From the NCBI GenBank assembly GCA_965657215.1, contig CBFHNR010000017.1, forward strand, positions 1-52,848: DNA of 52,848 nucleotides. Reading direction: 5' to 3'. The notes beneath the pieces are model-generated. The model saw nothing but the letters and a program-made list of their open reading frames with translations, was not told the origin of the DNA and did not search any database. This document shows positions 25,299 through 34,038 of the stretch, in pieces. The stretch is from JAHEJA01 sp965657215 (GTDB lineage Bacteria > Pseudomonadota > Alphaproteobacteria > Rhodobacterales > Rhodobacteraceae). The position numbers and the translations under genes are program-made. Each line of letters starts with the position of its first letter. Within the stretch, counting starts at the first letter, position 1.

Positions 25299-26831
25299 CT
25301 AAAGCGGAATGTTGTCGTGCTTTTTCCATGGGTTTTGTTGCTTCTTGTTGCGCAAGGAGGCAAAGGCCCGTGAGACCCGACGTCGCGTGCTGCGCGGTTG
25401 GATCACTTCGTCGATAAAACCTTTTTCCGCCGCCACAAAGGGGTTCGCAAAGCGATCTTCGTAGTCTTGGGTATGTTGTGCAATCTTTTCAGCATCTGCC
25501 AAATCAGCGCGGTGGATAATTTCCGTCGCTCCTTTGGCCCCCATGACCGCGATTTCCGCCGTCGGCCATGCATAGTTGAAATCGCCGCGAAGGTGTTTTG
25601 AGGACATCACGTCATAGGCACCGCCGTAGGCTTTGCGGGTAATCACCGTCACTTTGGGAACCGTAGCTTCGCCATAAGCAAAGAGCAATTTCGCGCCATG
25701 CTTGATCACGCCACCGTATTCTTGGGACGTCCCTGGCAAGAAACCTGGCACATCAACCAAGGTCAAAATCGGAATTTCAAAGGCATCACAGAACCGCACA
25801 AAGCGGGCGGCTTTGCGCGAGCTATCAATATCCAAACATCCCGCCAAAACCATTGGCTGATTGGCAACCACACCCACAGTTTGCCCTTCGAGGCGCATGA
25901 AACCCGTAATGATGTTTTTAGCAAAATCCTCTTGGATTTCATAAAAATCACCTTCATCGCCAATCTTGTGGATCAACTCTTTCATGTCGTAGGGCGTGTT
26001 TGCATTGTCGGGGATCAATGTATCTAATGATGCCTCAATGCGGCCCGGTTCGTCAAAGAAGGGACGTACAGGAGGCTTTTCACGGTTATTGAGCGGTAGA
26101 AAATCAACAAGGCGGCGCACTTCGGCCAAAGCTTCGACATCGTTTTCAAACGCGCCGTCGGCGACAGAGGATTTTTTCGTATGCGTAGACGCCCCGCCCA
26201 ATTCTTCTGCGGTAACAACTTCGTTGGTGACTGTTTTCACAACATCTGGACCCGTGACAAACATATAAGAGCTGTCTTTGACCATAAAGATGAAATCGGT
26301 CATGGCAGGCGAATAGACCGCGCCACCGGCACAGGGGCCCATGATCACAGAGATTTGAGGAACCACACCAGAGGCCATGATATTGCGTTGGAACACTTCT
26401 GCGTAGCCTGCGAGAGAGGCAACGCCTTCTTGAATACGGGCCCCACCAGAATCGTTGATCCCAATGACAGGCGCCCCATTTTGGATTGCCATATCCATGA
26501 TCTTGCAAATTTTTTGCGCATGCGTTTCAGAAAGCGATCCACCAAACACGGTAAAGTCTTGGGAAAAGACATAGACCATACGACCGTTAATCGTTCCCCA
26601 ACCCGTGACAACACCATCCCCTGCAGGGCGTTGCTTTTCCATGCCGAAATCTGTGCAGCGATGCGCCACGAACATATCAAACTCTTCAAAGCTGCCATCA
26701 TCCAGCAGCAAATCAATCCGTTCACGTGCGGTGAGCTTGCCTTTGGCATGTTGTGAATCGATGCGCTTTTGACCACCACCAAGGCGGGCTGTGGCGCGAC
26801 GGTCTTCTAGTTCTTGAAGTATGTCTTTCAT
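25299..26831 (-). CDS. pccB: Propionyl-CoA carboxylase beta subunit
   Basis: The 510-residue carboxyltransferase subunit moves CO2 from biotin to propionyl-CoA. The crotonase-fold halves are seen in blocks VFSQDFTVFGGSLSE and INDSGGARIQEGVASL (near 110-145), GPCAGGAVYSPAMTDF near 165, and in the second half LVDVPGFLPGTSQEYGG near 365 and RKAYGGAYDVMSSKH near 405. Length and pattern fit PccB rather than acetyl-CoA carboxylase. GAGGGA precedes the ATG. It is the first gene of the operon, and its 160-base upstream region holds the TTTGCAAA half-site cluster shared with the divergent MFS-pccR pair. Confidence 0.97.
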   Translation of the reverse strand: MKDILQELEDRRATARLGGGQKRIDSQHAKGKLTARERIDLLLDDGSFEEFDMFVAHRCTDFGMEKQRPAGDGVVTGWGTINGRMVYVFSQDFTVFGGSLSETHAQKICKIMDMAIQNGAPVIGINDSGGARIQEGVASLAGYAEVFQRNIMASGVVPQISVIMGPCAGGAVYSPAMTDFIFMVKDSSYMFVTGPDVVKTVTNEVVTAEELGGASTHTKKSSVADGAFENDVEALAEVRRLVDFLPLNNREKPPVRPFFDEPGRIEASLDTLIPDNANTPYDMKELIHKIGDEGDFYEIQEDFAKNIITGFMRLEGQTVGVVANQPMVLAGCLDIDSSRKAARFVRFCDAFEIPILTLVDVPGFLPGTSQEYGGVIKHGAKLLFAYGEATVPKVTVITRKAYGGAYDVMSSKHLRGDFNYAWPTAEIAVMGAKGATEIIHRADLADAEKIAQHTQDYEDRFANPFVAAEKGFIDEVIQPRSTRRRVSRAFASLRNKKQQNPWKKHDNIPL

Positions 26832-26893
26832 AATGTCCCTCTTGAAACTTTGCGCCTGTTTTACCTACATCCCATCGTAACGGAAAGCTAAAT

Positions 26894-26941
26894 TCGGCAA
26901 ATTTGCAAAGTTCTGCAAATACATATCTGCAAATTTGCAAA
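26894..26941. promoter_or_regulatory. Cluster of TTTGCAAA-like half-sites, probable PccR operator
   Basis: Five 8-base boxes lie on the plus strand: TCGGCAAA (26894), TTTGCAAA (26902), TCTGCAAA (26912), TCTGCAAA (26926) and TTTGCAAA (26934). The first two and the last two abut each other, and the gaps in the middle are 2 and 6 bases. TTTGCAAA boxes in front of pccB were described for PccR in Rhodobacter sphaeroides, as I recall with a 4-base spacer. Here the boxes match but the spacing differs. The cluster lies 63 bases from the pccB start and 50 bases from the MFS start. Confidence 0.75.
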
Positions 26942-26991
26942 TCTTCACGTTTTCATATGGACGATGACACCGTTTAACGGCATGCTGGGGT

Positions 26992-28206
26992 ATGACTTCA
27001 TTTGATCCCCCTCGCCTCTTTGATCGGCAGACACAACCCCATATTATAACGCTTGTGCTGCTGGCGAGCATTTCCGCTTTGGCAATGAATATCTTTTTGC
27101 CAAGCTTGCCAAAAATGGCCACGCATTTTGCCACAACGCCTTCTGTGATGGGCCTGACAGTGGGCATTTATCTCGCGGCAAGCGCAGTCATCCAAATTTT
27201 TTGCGGGCCCATTTCTGATGCAATCGGGCGGCGACCTGTGATCTTGTGGTCCCTCGCGATTTTCACCATTGCAAGCCTACTGACGCCTTTTGCCCCAAAT
27301 GTGCAGCTCTTTCTAACCCTGCGCGCCGTGCAAGCAATGAGCGCGTGTTGCATGGTTCTCTCAAGAGCCATCATTCGCGACACAACGGACACCAATGCGT
27401 CGGGTTCAAAAATCGCCTATGTCACGATGGGAATGTCCGTTGTCCCCATGCTTAGCCCCGCAGTCGGCGGGTTTCTGGATGGGACCACAGGTTGGCAAGG
27501 AAGCTTTTTCCTAACTGGGGGTATTGGCGTCGTCCTTTTATTGGTCTGTTATTTCGATCTTGGCGAAACGGCCCCTGCCACGCAAAATTCATTGACACAA
27601 CAGATCAAGGAATATCCAGAGCTGTTAACCTCTCCACGGTTTTGGGGATATTGCATGGCCTCAACATTGGGATCGGGGTCATTTTTTGCCTATCTTGGCG
27701 GTGCGCCTTTTGTGGGAAGCGAGGTCTTTGGGCTGAGCCCCTCGACACTTGGGCTCTATTTTGGGGCACCTGCGGTTGGATATTTCGTTGGGAACTTTCT
27801 ATCAGGGCGCTATTCGATGACGTTCGGGATAGACGCTATGGCGACATGGGGGTTGATCGTGACGGCGGGTGGCCTCAGCATTTCCCTTTTGACTGCCTAT
27901 GCCGGAACAAGCACGCCGCTTAGCTTTTTTGGCGGCATGGTCGCCGTTGGGGTTGGAAATGGCCTCACCCTTCCAAATTCATCGGCAGGTATGCTGTCTG
28001 TGCGGCCCAAATTGGCAGGCTCAGCCTCTGGATTAGGAAGCGCAATCATGATCGGCGGCGGCGCTCTTTTGTCAGCCCTCGCAGGTGTCATGTTAGATGG
28101 CGCCACATCGGACAAGCCTTTGCTGTGGATCATGTGGGTTCCTGCCGTTTTGGGGATCATCGTTATCCTGATGACTGCACGGCGCAATCGCCGCATGTCG
28201 CAATAA
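26992..28206 (+). CDS. Bcr/CflA-type MFS efflux transporter
   Basis: The 404-residue protein has 12 membrane segments and the drug:H+ antiporter-1 pattern: LLASISALAMNIFLPSLP in helix 1, the loop motif GPISDAIGRRPVIL near 75-88, and RAIIRDT in helix 4. Family members export chloramphenicol, bicyclomycin or small metabolites. The gene is divergent from pccB and ends 19 bases before pccR in the same direction. It is therefore probably co-transcribed with that regulator and exposed to the same operator, so a link to propionate or related acids is possible but unproven. The ribosome site is weak. Confidence 0.85.
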   Translation: MTSFDPPRLFDRQTQPHIITLVLLASISALAMNIFLPSLPKMATHFATTPSVMGLTVGIYLAASAVIQIFCGPISDAIGRRPVILWSLAIFTIASLLTPFAPNVQLFLTLRAVQAMSACCMVLSRAIIRDTTDTNASGSKIAYVTMGMSVVPMLSPAVGGFLDGTTGWQGSFFLTGGIGVVLLLVCYFDLGETAPATQNSLTQQIKEYPELLTSPRFWGYCMASTLGSGSFFAYLGGAPFVGSEVFGLSPSTLGLYFGAPAVGYFVGNFLSGRYSMTFGIDAMATWGLIVTAGGLSISLLTAYAGTSTPLSFFGGMVAVGVGNGLTLPNSSAGMLSVRPKLAGSASGLGSAIMIGGGALLSALAGVMLDGATSDKPLLWIMWVPAVLGIIVILMTARRNRRMSQ

Positions 28207-28225
28207 ATCAACGGAGGTTCACACC

Positions 28226-29626
28226 ATGTCCGTCAAAAAAATCTTTGCAGGTGCCAAACTAAAAGAAGTGCGCCAGCGCGTGTCATTGACCCAAAAGGAA
28301 TTTGCCCAAAAGCTGGGCGTGTCGCTTCCCTATCTTAACCAAATGGAAAACAACAATCGCCCTGTGTCGGGTGCAGTCGTTTTGGCATTGGCGCAGGAAT
28401 TCGGCTTTGACGTCACAGAGCTATCATCTGGCGATAATGAACGTATCCTCAGCGATCTGCGCGAAGCTGTGGCCGATCCGATTTTCACGGACACCGAGCC
28501 GCCTGTCTCTGACCTCCGATTAGCGGCAACAAATGCGCCGATGTTTGCGCGTGCGTTTCTTGAATTACACCGCGCCTATCGACAAACCCAAGAGCGGCTT
28601 GCGACATTGGATGAGGCCTTAGGCAATAGCAGCGCCAATTTCCAAGCCTCCCCCTGGGAAGAAGTGCGCGATTTCTTTCATTATTGCGACAACTATATTG
28701 ATGCCGTTGATCGATCCGCCGAGCAGTTTTCCAAAGGACGTGAGGGGCCAAGTTGGGTCCGCGACAAAGCCCTGAGAAAATTAGAAGACATCGGTGTGCG
28801 TGTGCAATTCACGCAGACAACTAAAGTGCGCGAATATGATCCCAAGAGCCAAATTCTCTACCTCTCTGCCCATTCGCCAGAAGCAAGCCAAACCTTTCAA
28901 ATTTTGCTACAACTGGCCCTAATGACCCAAGATACCTTGTTTGAGGCCACCTTGGATTTTGCGCGCTTTCAAACCCACCAAGCCAGAGACATCGCCAAAA
29001 TCGGGCTGGCCAATTATTTCGCAGGTGCGGCCCTCATGCCTTATCAGGAATTCTTGGCCACCGCGCGGGCAGAGCGGCACGATTTGGAACGCCTGACACG
29101 CATATTCGGTGTCTCACTGGAGCAAGTCGCCCATCGCCTCTCCACGATGCAACGTCCAGATGCCAAAGGAATCCCGTTCTTTTTTGTGCGCATAGATCAA
29201 TCAGGCACAATCACCAAACGCCACTCCGCCACGCGATTGCAATTTGCCCGTTTCGGAGGCGCATGCCCCTTGTGGAATGTGCATCAAGCCTTTGAAACAC
29301 CGGGGCGGTTTTTACGACAGCTTGCGGAAACACCTGATGGGGTACGCTATATTTCATTAGCCTGTGAAGTGTCCAAGTCTGGCGGTTCTTTTGGCGCCCC
29401 TGTTCCTCGGTTTGCAATTGCTTTGGGCTGTGAAATTCATCACGCAGATCAATTGGTCTACACGGATACGATGGACCTGACGACACCAGATGCCTATGAG
29501 CCCATCGGAGTGTCCTGCCGTTTGTGCGAAAGACGCGATTGCCATCAACGATCTGTTCCCCCATTAGAGCGGCAGCTAAATGTTGATCCGTTCAATCGCG
29601 ATCGGCTTCCCTATTCGGTGAATTAA
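28226..29626 (+). CDS. pccR: ScfR-family transcriptional regulator PccR
   Basis: The 466-residue protein starts with an XRE helix-turn-helix (about 10-65, QRVSLTQKEFAQKLGVSLPYLNQMEN split). A long middle region of IrrE-like character follows (about 180-300), then a C-terminal domain with CRLCERRDCHQR near 432-443, typical of short-chain fatty acyl-CoA regulators. In the IrrE-like part the metalloprotease HExxH is not present. In R. sphaeroides PccR raises pccB expression during growth on propionate or acetate. Its place beside pccB, with TTTGCAAA boxes between, supports the same role. GGAGG precedes the ATG. Confidence 0.93.
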   Translation: MSVKKIFAGAKLKEVRQRVSLTQKEFAQKLGVSLPYLNQMENNNRPVSGAVVLALAQEFGFDVTELSSGDNERILSDLREAVADPIFTDTEPPVSDLRLAATNAPMFARAFLELHRAYRQTQERLATLDEALGNSSANFQASPWEEVRDFFHYCDNYIDAVDRSAEQFSKGREGPSWVRDKALRKLEDIGVRVQFTQTTKVREYDPKSQILYLSAHSPEASQTFQILLQLALMTQDTLFEATLDFARFQTHQARDIAKIGLANYFAGAALMPYQEFLATARAERHDLERLTRIFGVSLEQVAHRLSTMQRPDAKGIPFFFVRIDQSGTITKRHSATRLQFARFGGACPLWNVHQAFETPGRFLRQLAETPDGVRYISLACEVSKSGGSFGAPVPRFAIALGCEIHHADQLVYTDTMDLTTPDAYEPIGVSCRLCERRDCHQRSVPPLERQLNVDPFNRDRLPYSVN

Positions 29627-29823
29627 TTCAATCGCACTGGTTTATGCATTTGGCGGCGCACAAGATCACAGATACGGTCAATGTGACGATCCGCGAGCGG
29701 ATCTGATCCCGTCCGCGCACGTGAAAACAGCTGAAAGATTTTTACCAAAGCGTCATTGTGGCGACGCATAACATCCGAGGTCACCTTTGGGCGCGATATA
29801 ACAAAGCTTTCATTGGTAAACAT
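29623..29823 (-). CDS. Possible small protein of unknown function
   Basis: This is a 66-residue open frame with an ATG start but no clear ribosome site. The product is basic, with MRRHNDALVKIFQLFSRAR and DRICDLVRRQMHKP suggesting two amphipathic helices. It overlaps the last bases of pccR from the opposite strand. It might be a real helical protein or a chance frame; nothing in it matches a family I know. Confidence 0.35.
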   Translation of the reverse strand: MFTNESFVISRPKVTSDVMRRHNDALVKIFQLFSRARTGSDPLADRHIDRICDLVRRQMHKPVRLN

Positions 29824-29883
29824 AAAAAGAACCCGTATTTCAAAATACTGTCATTCCAATCTTACACCTTAGGTTAATGGGAC

Positions 29884-29903
29884 AAAATAGCACAAAGGTG
29901 CTA
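29884..29903 (-). terminator. Weak terminator-like hairpin downstream of betA
   Basis: TAGCAC and GTGCTA flank a 4-base loop, and on the minus strand the stem is followed by TTTTG. It lies about 160 bases after the betA stop. The 240-base gap 29824-30063 holds nothing else I can name. Confidence 0.3.
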
Positions 29904-30063
29904 AAATTTATTTATTTAGACAAGTAAAGTATCCAATATTCCTGATATACGAACTTGAGAGTACGTTACTCATACCTTCACGATCACAGACAGATGTGTC
30001 AAATCTTCTAGACAAAAATTCGCGTGAGCTGGCCAGCACGTGCAATTAAACGACTCAAGGCAT

Positions 30064-31722
30064 TTAGCGTTGTTTTGTTTTCCAATCTGGATGTATCCAA
30101 GGCTCAAGATTAGATGGCGGCAAAGGCGTTTGACCTAGAATATGATCGCTCATTTTCTCGCCCACCATAATGGAGGGGCCGTTGAGATTGCCGTTAGTAA
30201 TCTGTGGGAAAATGCTGCTGTCTGCGACGCGCAAGGCATCAACACCGATCACGCGACCTTCGGGATCAACCACGGCTGTGGGATCTTTTGCGTCCCCCAT
30301 TTTGCAGGTCCCACAGGGGTGATAGGCGCTTTCGACATGCTCACGAATGAATGCATCCAACGCCTCATCCGTCATCACATCGGAGCCAGGTTGAATTTCA
30401 TGTTTCACAAAGGGTTCAAAGGCCGGCTGCGCGAAAATCTCACGGGTCAGTCTAATGCAATTTCTGAAATCTTCCCAATCTTTGTCATGCGACATGTAAT
30501 TGAACAAGATTTTTGGGTCTTCTTTTGGATCAGAGGACCGAAGCGTTACAGAGCCGCGCGATGGGCTGCGCATTGGGCCAACATGGGCTTGAAAGCCATG
30601 CCCTTCGGCGGCGGCCTGTCCGTCATAACGCACAGCAATAGGCAAGAAGTGGAACTGTATATCAGGATAATCAACGCCCGCATTGGATCGGATAAATCCA
30701 GCGCTTTCGAATTGATTAGAGGCGCCCGGACCCGTCTTGGTAAACAACCACCGCGCGCCCACATAAGCCTTGCCCAAGAGGTTCCAATATTTGAACAGGC
30801 TCACAGGTTTGCTTGCGGCCATTTGGATATACAGCTCCAAATGATCCTGAAGGTTCTGACCAACGCCCGCGCGATCTGCAACCACGTCAATGCCATGGTC
30901 GCGCAAATGCTCCGCTGGACCAATGCCCGACAGCATGAGCAATTTTGGTGAATTGATTGCAGAGGCGGCAATGATCACTTCTTTGCTCGCGCTTAGCGTT
31001 TGAACACGGCCCCCTGTTTCATACTCCACACCCGTTGCGCGACCGTCCTCAATGACGATACGGCGCGCAAACCCACGCACGACCATGCAGTTATTCGTTT
31101 TTAATGCGGGCTTAAGATAAGCATTCGCCGCGCTCCAGCGCTGACCTTTGTAGGTCGTTTGCTCCATCGGGGAAAAGCCCTCTTGCTTTTGCCCATTGTA
31201 ATCTTGGCTGACCTCATATCCCGCTTGCTGACCCGCCTCAACAAAGGCTGTCACCAAGGGATTATCCCTCTTGCCGCGTGTGACATGCAAAGGGCCCTCT
31301 CCGCCGCGCCATGTTGGATCACCGCCATGACCCGCATCATCCCAGTTCTCCATGCGTTGATAATAGGGGAGAACATCAGCGTAGGACCAACCATGCGCGC
31401 CCATCTCTGACCATGTGTCAAAATCGCGGGCATGACCGCGCACATAGACCATGCCATTGATACTAGAGGATCCGCCGATCACTTTGCCGCGTGGGCAAGC
31501 CAATTCGCGCCCTCCCAGATGCGGTTCAGGCTCAGAACGATAGCCCCAGTCATACCGCTTCATATTCATGGGAAAGCTGAGCGCCCCAGGCATTTGAATG
31601 AAGGGGCCCGCATCGGTCCCGCCGAATTCCAACACAAGCACCGAATGCCCCGCTTTAGACAAACGATAGGCCATCGCACATCCTGCGCTGCCCGCTCCAA
31701 CAATCACATAATCTGCCTGCAT
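30064..31722 (-). CDS. betA: Choline dehydrogenase (GMC oxidoreductase)
   Basis: The 552-residue flavoprotein has the FAD dinucleotide motif VGAGSAGCAMAYRLS at residues 7-21, GMC signature 1 (CPRGKVIGGSSSINGMVYVRG split) near 78-98, signature 2 (SAINSPKLLMLSGIGPA) near 255, and the catalytic His-Asn region HPCGTCKMG and NGNLNGPSIM near 470-520. Length and order match BetA, which oxidises choline to betaine aldehyde on the way to glycine betaine. Other alcohol oxidoreductases share the fold. A BCCT-like transporter precedes it on the same strand, while betB and betI are not in the window. CGGAG precedes the ATG. Confidence 0.9.
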   Translation of the reverse strand: MQADYVIVGAGSAGCAMAYRLSKAGHSVLVLEFGGTDAGPFIQMPGALSFPMNMKRYDWGYRSEPEPHLGGRELACPRGKVIGGSSSINGMVYVRGHARDFDTWSEMGAHGWSYADVLPYYQRMENWDDAGHGGDPTWRGGEGPLHVTRGKRDNPLVTAFVEAGQQAGYEVSQDYNGQKQEGFSPMEQTTYKGQRWSAANAYLKPALKTNNCMVVRGFARRIVIEDGRATGVEYETGGRVQTLSASKEVIIAASAINSPKLLMLSGIGPAEHLRDHGIDVVADRAGVGQNLQDHLELYIQMAASKPVSLFKYWNLLGKAYVGARWLFTKTGPGASNQFESAGFIRSNAGVDYPDIQFHFLPIAVRYDGQAAAEGHGFQAHVGPMRSPSRGSVTLRSSDPKEDPKILFNYMSHDKDWEDFRNCIRLTREIFAQPAFEPFVKHEIQPGSDVMTDEALDAFIREHVESAYHPCGTCKMGDAKDPTAVVDPEGRVIGVDALRVADSSIFPQITNGNLNGPSIMVGEKMSDHILGQTPLPPSNLEPWIHPDWKTKQR

Positions 31723-31798
31723 CTCGGCTCCGCTATTTTATTGAAATTTGTGGGACGACGGTGTTTGAAATTCAAGCCAAACCACACGTCAATTTCAT

Positions 31799-31829
31799 AA
31801 AAAATGGCGCGCAGATCCACCGCGCGCCA
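31799..31829 (-). terminator. Terminator or attenuator between the BCCT-like gene and betA
   Basis: On the minus strand TGGCGCGC pairs with GCGCGCCA around a 9-base loop and is followed by TTTTTTAT. The perfect 8-bp GC-rich stem plus T run is a standard intrinsic terminator. It begins 19 bases after the transporter stop and lies 77 bases before betA, so betA either has its own promoter or depends on readthrough. Confidence 0.8.
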
Positions 31830-31847
31830 CTTTGGATTTAAGGTGAT

Positions 31848-33032
31848 TTATACGCCTTGGCCCTCAGGCATAGAATTGATCGCCATGACCTCTTTGCGAT
31901 GCTTCATCGCGATGAAACCCAAGCAGGCCACATAAAGACCGATCACAACCGTTCCGACCCATGAAATCTGAAGCCACTGAGATTGGAACAGATATGTCAG
32001 AACAAAGAGCACAATCACATTGGCCCCGATATATTTGAACTTGCCCAGCTTTGCGACTGTTAGGCCCATGTTGTCTGTGTAAAGACGGATCAATGAGTCA
32101 AACGAGTTGATCACAAAGATAACGCCGACCACAACCATCGCCCAATTCATAAGGCCAGTGGTTTCGATACCTGCGGTAAAGTAGTGGTACAAAACCGCAA
32201 ACCAGAGCGCCAAAGGAATGGATGGGATCACGAGCAATGCCGCAAGGAATTGCCATGTTTTCAATCCACCAACGAAGCGCGCTGTAAATTGGCCGATCAT
32301 GATTGACCATGCAAACCACCAGAACAAGAAGAATTCGTGATAGTCAGACATTGGTAAAACGAACTTGTGCAAGTTGCCGAAATATCCACCTAGGTTAGAG
32401 GCGGAGGCCATGAAATCGCCAAAGCCCATTCCTGCCAAGACCCATGCCAGCAAGATCAAACCAAAGAACATCACAGTGGACGCCACGGACAGCAATTTAA
32501 CGAATTTGATGTCAGTAGATGAATATGCCGCCGCGCAGATGACCAAGAATGTCAGCACATAGAAGGCTGGGATAACAGTTTCTCCATCGCCAACCATCGG
32601 AATGTAATACGGCAAGTAGATCAAGAACAGAGAACCCGTAAAGGCACATGTCGCAATGATAACCAAGTTATTAACCAGCTTAACAAGCGGAATTTCAAAG
32701 AATTTCACCCGTGGCTCAATCACACAGAAATAGAACCCTGTAAGAAAATAAAAGGCCCAAATCAAAAAGCCCCAATATCCGAATTCAATCGCCAAAGGAT
32801 TGGTAAACCCATAGGCAGGTGTCGTTGCGACATCCGCATAGAGTGGGAAATCCCAAGCCAAAGGAAACATGATCAATCCAACATCCAAACCAGATGTGAA
32901 CAAGATCGAGCAGAACACAAGCAACGACACAGGGTCTTTGCCCGTGAGTTCCAAGTTCCACCATTTAATTGTACAAAAAATAACGAGTGCAAACGCAAGT
33001 AGCACTCCAAATGATATGATGGATGTCATCAT
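31848..33032 (-). CDS. BCCT-family-like transporter (short form)
   Basis: The protein has 394 residues from the ATG at 33032, with GGGAGG ahead of it; 15 upstream codons are open but hydrophilic. About 10-11 membrane segments are visible. The stretch WWFAWSIMIGQFTARFVGGLKTWQF (split, near residues 225-250) resembles the conserved tryptophan segment of betaine/carnitine/choline transporters. It is shorter than the usual 500 or more residues, lacking the long hydrophilic tail and perhaps one or two helices. With betA next, uptake of choline or a related quaternary amine is likely, but the substrate is inferred from context. Confidence 0.72.
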   Translation of the reverse strand: MMTSIISFGVLLAFALVIFCTIKWWNLELTGKDPVSLLVFCSILFTSGLDVGLIMFPLAWDFPLYADVATTPAYGFTNPLAIEFGYWGFLIWAFYFLTGFYFCVIEPRVKFFEIPLVKLVNNLVIIATCAFTGSLFLIYLPYYIPMVGDGETVIPAFYVLTFLVICAAAYSSTDIKFVKLLSVASTVMFFGLILLAWVLAGMGFGDFMASASNLGGYFGNLHKFVLPMSDYHEFFLFWWFAWSIMIGQFTARFVGGLKTWQFLAALLVIPSIPLALWFAVLYHYFTAGIETTGLMNWAMVVVGVIFVINSFDSLIRLYTDNMGLTVAKLGKFKYIGANVIVLFVLTYLFQSQWLQISWVGTVVIGLYVACLGFIAMKHRKEVMAINSMPEGQGV

Positions 33033-33118
33033 AATCCGTCCCTCCCTTTTTATTTTTGTAGATTGGTTGTGCCTCAAATGGGCAAACTTGCAAAGCCTTT
33101 TTTGATCAAAAGCTTGAT

Positions 33119-34024
33119 TTAGACCTTAGTGGCGTTCATCGTTGGGGTGCGTAATTTGCGCGCCAAGACCGCTTCTCGCCATGTGATGAACGAAATCGCG
33201 CTCATGATCACACAGCCCCCTGCAATGACCCATGGATCAATGGGTTCGCCAAAAAACACAACGCCCAAGCTGACCGCCCAAACGAGCTGAAGGAAGGTGA
33301 CAGGCTGCGTGACCGTTACAGGGGCCGCGGCGAAAGCAAGCGTCATTGTGTAATGACCAAGCGTCGCCACACAGGCCACAAGGAACAAGATAAACGTTTC
33401 ATGCAAGGTCGGCATGACCCAATCCATGAGCGCGAGAGGAAACAATCCAACAGTTACAGAGAGGGATAACATTACGACCACGACAGAGGGGCTTACCAAG
33501 CCGCTGGTGCGTTTTGCAATCAAATACGAACAGGCAAAAAAGATCGCCGTAAAGACCATAGCGATATGACCAATGCCGATTTCACGAAACCCAGGGCGCA
33601 GGATGATGAGCGCACCAATCATCGCCACCAACACCGCCATGATCCGACGAAACGCCAAGCGTTCCCCCAAGAAAAGCGCCGCACCGAGGGTCACATAGAC
33701 AGGCGTCATATAATTCATCGCCGTTACATCCGCGATTGGAATACGCGCCATGGCATAAAACCAAAGGGCCACGCCCAAAGAATGCGTAATGCCACGCAAT
33801 CCAAAGAGCTTGAGGATAGATGGGCTATAGGATGTTTCCCGAAAAGATTTCAGCATCGGGATCAAAAGCACCAACCCCAAGGCATAGCGCAAAAATGCGG
33901 CCTCTGCGGCGGGAATGCGGGGGCCGAGGTATTTCACCAAAGCCGTTACGAGTACAAACAATAACCCAGTCACCACCATCCAAAATGCGCCTCTTAGGGC
34001 GGAGCTTGGATTTGACTGCGACAT
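33119..34024 (-). CDS. EamA/DMT-family transporter
   Basis: The 301-residue protein has 10 membrane segments in two EamA repeats (about 8-140 and 152-285). Typical motifs are AAFLRYALGLVLLIP near 40 and AMNYMTPVYVTLGAALFLGE near 105-125, with the second-repeat partner PVTFLQLVWAVSLGVVFFGE (near 240-260). Such proteins export amino acids or metabolites, and the substrate is unknown. The gene starts 14 bases after the LysE-family gene, so the two exporters are probably one transcript. Confidence 0.87.
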   Translation of the reverse strand: MSQSNPSSALRGAFWMVVTGLLFVLVTALVKYLGPRIPAAEAAFLRYALGLVLLIPMLKSFRETSYSPSILKLFGLRGITHSLGVALWFYAMARIPIADVTAMNYMTPVYVTLGAALFLGERLAFRRIMAVLVAMIGALIILRPGFREIGIGHIAMVFTAIFFACSYLIAKRTSGLVSPSVVVVMLSLSVTVGLFPLALMDWVMPTLHETFILFLVACVATLGHYTMTLAFAAAPVTVTQPVTFLQLVWAVSLGVVFFGEPIDPWVIAGGCVIMSAISFITWREAVLARKLRTPTMNATKV

Positions 34025-34038
34025 GGGGGACTCTCAAC

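Noticed and set aside
30142..30951. Open frame (269 codons) opposite betA
   Set aside because: It is antisense to GMC signature regions and has no start context.
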